This document shows positions 61,789-64,000 of a stretch of DNA of 64,000 nucleotides, piece by piece. The DNA comes from Micropterix aruncella. Lineage: Eukaryota > Arthropoda > Insecta > Lepidoptera > Micropterigidae. Each line of letters starts with the position of its first letter. Within the stretch, counting starts at the first letter, position 1. Both the position numbers and the translations under genes were made by a program. The notes beneath the pieces are model-generated. The model made no database searches and was not told the origin of the DNA. It saw nothing but the letters and a program-made list of their open reading frames with translations. Where the stretch lies: contig OX155961.1 in assembly GCA_944548615.1 (NCBI GenBank), forward strand, positions 12,028,239 to 12,092,238, written 5' to 3'.

Positions 61789-62454
61789 CTAGATGACCCG
61801 GTGAACTTCGTACCACCTAAAATTGATTTGTTTGCGACTCTTGATTCTAAGCATTTATTGATTCTAATCAACCTTCCAAATCCAATTAATTGAAATCTAT
61901 AATATGGCAGAATCGTGTACGGTTTGAGTTTCGTTCGATGATTAAATGAAAGTCGTTTTATAATTAAAATAAATTCAATGTATTTAATTTACATGATAAA
62001 ATATTAATGCTTTTTCGACTTTTCCGACTTTTTTGCATTTTTCGACTTTCTTGACTTTTTCGACTTCTTTGACTTTTTCGACTATTTGGACTTTTCCGAC
62101 CTTACGACTTTTCCGACTTTTTCGACTTTTCTACGTTTTCGACTTTTTCGACTTTTTTGACTTTTTCGACTCTTTCGACTTTTTTGACTTTTTCGACTTT
62201 TGGACTTTTTGAAATTTTACACAATCGCACGGAATGAATAACAGTTATGGATGGTGCAGCTGTCAAACAATAGGATCGCCGCGAACGCGGCGATTTCGAT
62301 TTTCAGTTGTTTCTTTTAATTTTTCCTAAATATTTTTTTTGTAAACCACCAATCAAGGCAAACACAACAAAAGAATAATCATTCAAATCGGTCGAGTCAT
62401 TTTCGAGATCTTGCGAGACTAACGCTCGGCGATTCATTTTTATATATAAGAAGA
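61789..62454 (-). mobile_element. non-autonomous Helitron
   Basis: On the minus strand the element starts TCTTCTTATATATAAAAATG, then AATCGCCGAGCGTTAGTCTC, and ends GGTACGAAGTTCACCGGGTC, then ATCTAG. It thus has the 5'-TC and 3'-CTAG of a Helitron, with a short CGAAGTTCACCGGG stem near the 3' end, placed between A and T of the host. It contains a pyrimidine-rich minisatellite and no protein. Confidence 0.75.
62007..62216. repeat. TTTTTCGACTT minisatellite in the Helitron
   Basis: About twenty imperfect units of CGACTTTTT (9-10 bp) with TGACTTTTT variants. The strand shows strong T/C bias. Confidence 0.9.
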
Positions 62455-62868
62455 TATAAGAAGATAGATAGAATAAAACATTATGGAAAAAAGGCCGAGG
62501 GTGGTACACATGAAACTGCTGAAAGGACGCGCGAAAAAAAGTGTAAAGGACAGTAAGCGAAAAAATCAGGTCATGGAAGGAATTAAAAGTAGGTACCACT
62601 TGTATAACATGCCTTGAACACAACCGGTATGACGGCGACGTTTAGCCCCTCATATTTGTTCTTCGGAGGTGGACGATTCCATGCTTACGGTGAACACGGA
62701 TTAAGTATAACGTGGGTGGTACGGTATAGCTACGACCATATTTCATATCAAAGAAAGCGTATTTTTTCTCAAGAACATTAGCCCCTAGATCTTCGTAATG
62801 CAAAGTTGCAGGTAATAAACAAAATGTTAACAAAAATAACCGAGTTAATTTTTTTTATAAGTGCAGCA
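62455..62868. other. no gene seen
   Basis: Two short minus-strand open frames lack recognisable features. Confidence 0.4.
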
Positions 62869-63240
62869 GCCAGGTCATGGTGAAACTTAGAACAGGCTAT
62901 CATAATTAAATGCGTATACAAAATTTCGTGTCTGTGCTGTTGACCGTTGAGGAGTTCCCTTGTTGGAAGCCAACCCTGGGTGCCAAAGTCCTGTCTTGAT
63001 GAAACTTAGATCGGGCTGTCATAATTGAATGCATATACAAAATTTCGTGACTGTACTGTTGACCGCTGAGGAGTCCCCTCGTCGGGAGCCAATCCTGGGT
63101 ATAGAGTCAGGGCATGCTTGCTATATAAAACGCATTGTCATCGGAGCTAAACCAACATGTAAATTTTCAACTTCATATGATAATATTTGAGGAGTTCCCT
63201 CAATTCCTCATGGATCACATCATCAGAACAAAATTTTGAT
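62869..63240. repeat. ~117-bp minisatellite, about 3 units
   Basis: Units start near 62876, 62996 and 63109. They contain GTGAAACTTAGAACAGGCT, then CATAATTAAATGCGTATAC, TGTTGACCG, GAGGAGTTCCC and AGCCAACCCTGGGT. The third is diverged and includes CATCATCAGAAC. An inverted partial array is at 51.9 kb. Confidence 0.82.
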
Positions 63241-63351
63241 AAAGATGTGACCAATCTGGAAGTACATCCTTTCAAATAAAACGAATTTTCCAAACCAATT
63301 CATAAATGACGGATTTCTGAGGTAACAAACATTTAAAGAAAAATACGATCG

Positions 63352-63396
63352 AATTTATAACATCCTCCTTTTTTTTAAGTCGGTTAAAAATAAATC
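63352..63396. repeat. dispersed motif ending AAGTCGGTTAAAAA
   Basis: CGAATTTATAACATCCTCC, a T-run, then AAGTCGGTTAAAAAT. I associate this motif with repeats common in lepidopteran DNA (from memory, not checked). Confidence 0.5.
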
Positions 63397-63639
63397 GGCT
63401 GTGGTCTATGATCTATAGGACCTGACAGGAAAACGAAAAGAGCTTTATCATTTGAAGGGCATGTTCACAGCAGACTAAGATGTTAAAATTTCAAATCCAC
63501 ACCATAGCAAAGAAGAGGAAGAAATCAAGAATCACACTCATGAAAGCAAAAATGAGAAATATTGTAGAACGGACTAACACGGATATCATAGCATATTGCA
63601 ACGGATAAATAGGTCAATAATTTATCAAAAGAAATACAA

Positions 63640-64000
63640 ACAAAATCAAATAATTTAAAATGTGTCCATAAGGTAAACTTAGTAATATAAATCCACAACA
63701 TGACAACTCTACGGTTGTGGTAGAAAATTCCCACGCCCACACAATTTCTAACATCTGCCTTAGAGCCGTCTGTAAATATGATGTCCAAGCCAGGGGACCG
63801 GGACGATATAAGGTCAGAAAATACTACATTGTTTAGGGTGGGGACTGCCTACTGGTTTTTTCATCAAACTGTTTGAGGGATGATGTACGAAGTAGTAAGT
63901 CTGTCGGAGAAGGGAAGGTGAAAGTCTTACTACTGATCTCTCTGCACCGTAATCGATTTCCGGATCGTAATGGAATGCCGCTTGTTCCAGGTTGACAGGA
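63640..64000 (-). pseudogene. LINE RNase H domain start (runs off the window)
   Basis: Minus-strand translation contains LDIIFTDGSKADVRNCVG, then VGIFYHNRRVV. FTDGSK...GVG is the first strand and catalytic D of the RNase H domain of Jockey/I/R1-group LINEs. After about 30 residues the similarity ends, with stops following. Upstream, in the last 200 bases, spacer residues such as LEQAAFHYDPEIDYGAERS precede it. The main ORF lies beyond 64000. Confidence 0.65.

Overview
This window is eukaryotic, very probably insect and most likely lepidopteran nuclear DNA. It is AT-rich and gene-poor. It carries BEL/Pao, R2-like and Jockey/CR1-like retroelements, P-element-like, Tc1/mariner and piggyBac-like DNA transposons, and Helitrons. 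Approximately 120-bp minisatellites with a TTCCGGCTCCATC-type core, and a motif at 63.35 kb reading (T)CCTCCTTTTTTTTAAGTCGG, are of a kind I associate with moth and butterfly genomes; that assignment is inference. I found no convincing single-copy host gene, tRNA, rRNA or CRISPR. Almost every supported coding stretch is transposon-derived, and nearly all are broken.

Layout. 0-2.6 kb: end of a BEL/Pao pol gene and its probable 3' LTR. 2.6-12.6 kb: GC-rich retroposon fragments ('family G', defined here), a 1.7-kb foldback element with internal tandem repeats, a second foldback abutting a TTAA-flanked element, and hairpins. 12.6-18.4 kb: a dead mariner-like transposase, short tandem repeats, and one of two inverted dispersed repeats. 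18.4-22.6 kb: a THAP-domain P-element-like transposase with one internal stop, possibly with upstream noncoding exons, and a full-length family G insertion between them. 22.6-26.0 kb: a 5'-truncated LINE with a restriction-like endonuclease, lying between two (TA)n tracts, then a third tract. 26.2-28.6 kb: a Tc1/mariner-type element with 51-bp inverted ends and TA target duplication but a deleted catalytic block. 28.8-30.9 kb: another TIR element containing a LINE fragment.

31.3-44.3 kb: two nearly identical copies of a ~6-kb segment, separated by a (TA)n tract and a 200-N gap. Each holds a family G element inserted in a LINE, a second LINE fragment and a palindromic MITE. Only the second copy carries a 317-bp TTAA-flanked piggyBac-like MITE, so the first preserves the empty site. 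This is either a real tandem duplication or two haplotypes assembled end to end.

44.3-64 kb: mariner and LINE fragments, a cluster of family G copies with one inserted inside another (47.6-49.6 kb), a complete family G copy with a 15-bp target duplication (51.2-51.9 kb), several MITEs including nested ones, two adjacent Helitron pieces (61.5-62.5 kb), minisatellites and the start of another LINE running out of the window.

The most notable item is family G: a ~650-bp GC-rich repeat with no poly(A) and no convincing protein. Three or more copies have target-site duplications of 9-16 bp, so it behaves like a retroposon mobilised by target-primed reverse transcription. I do not recognise it.
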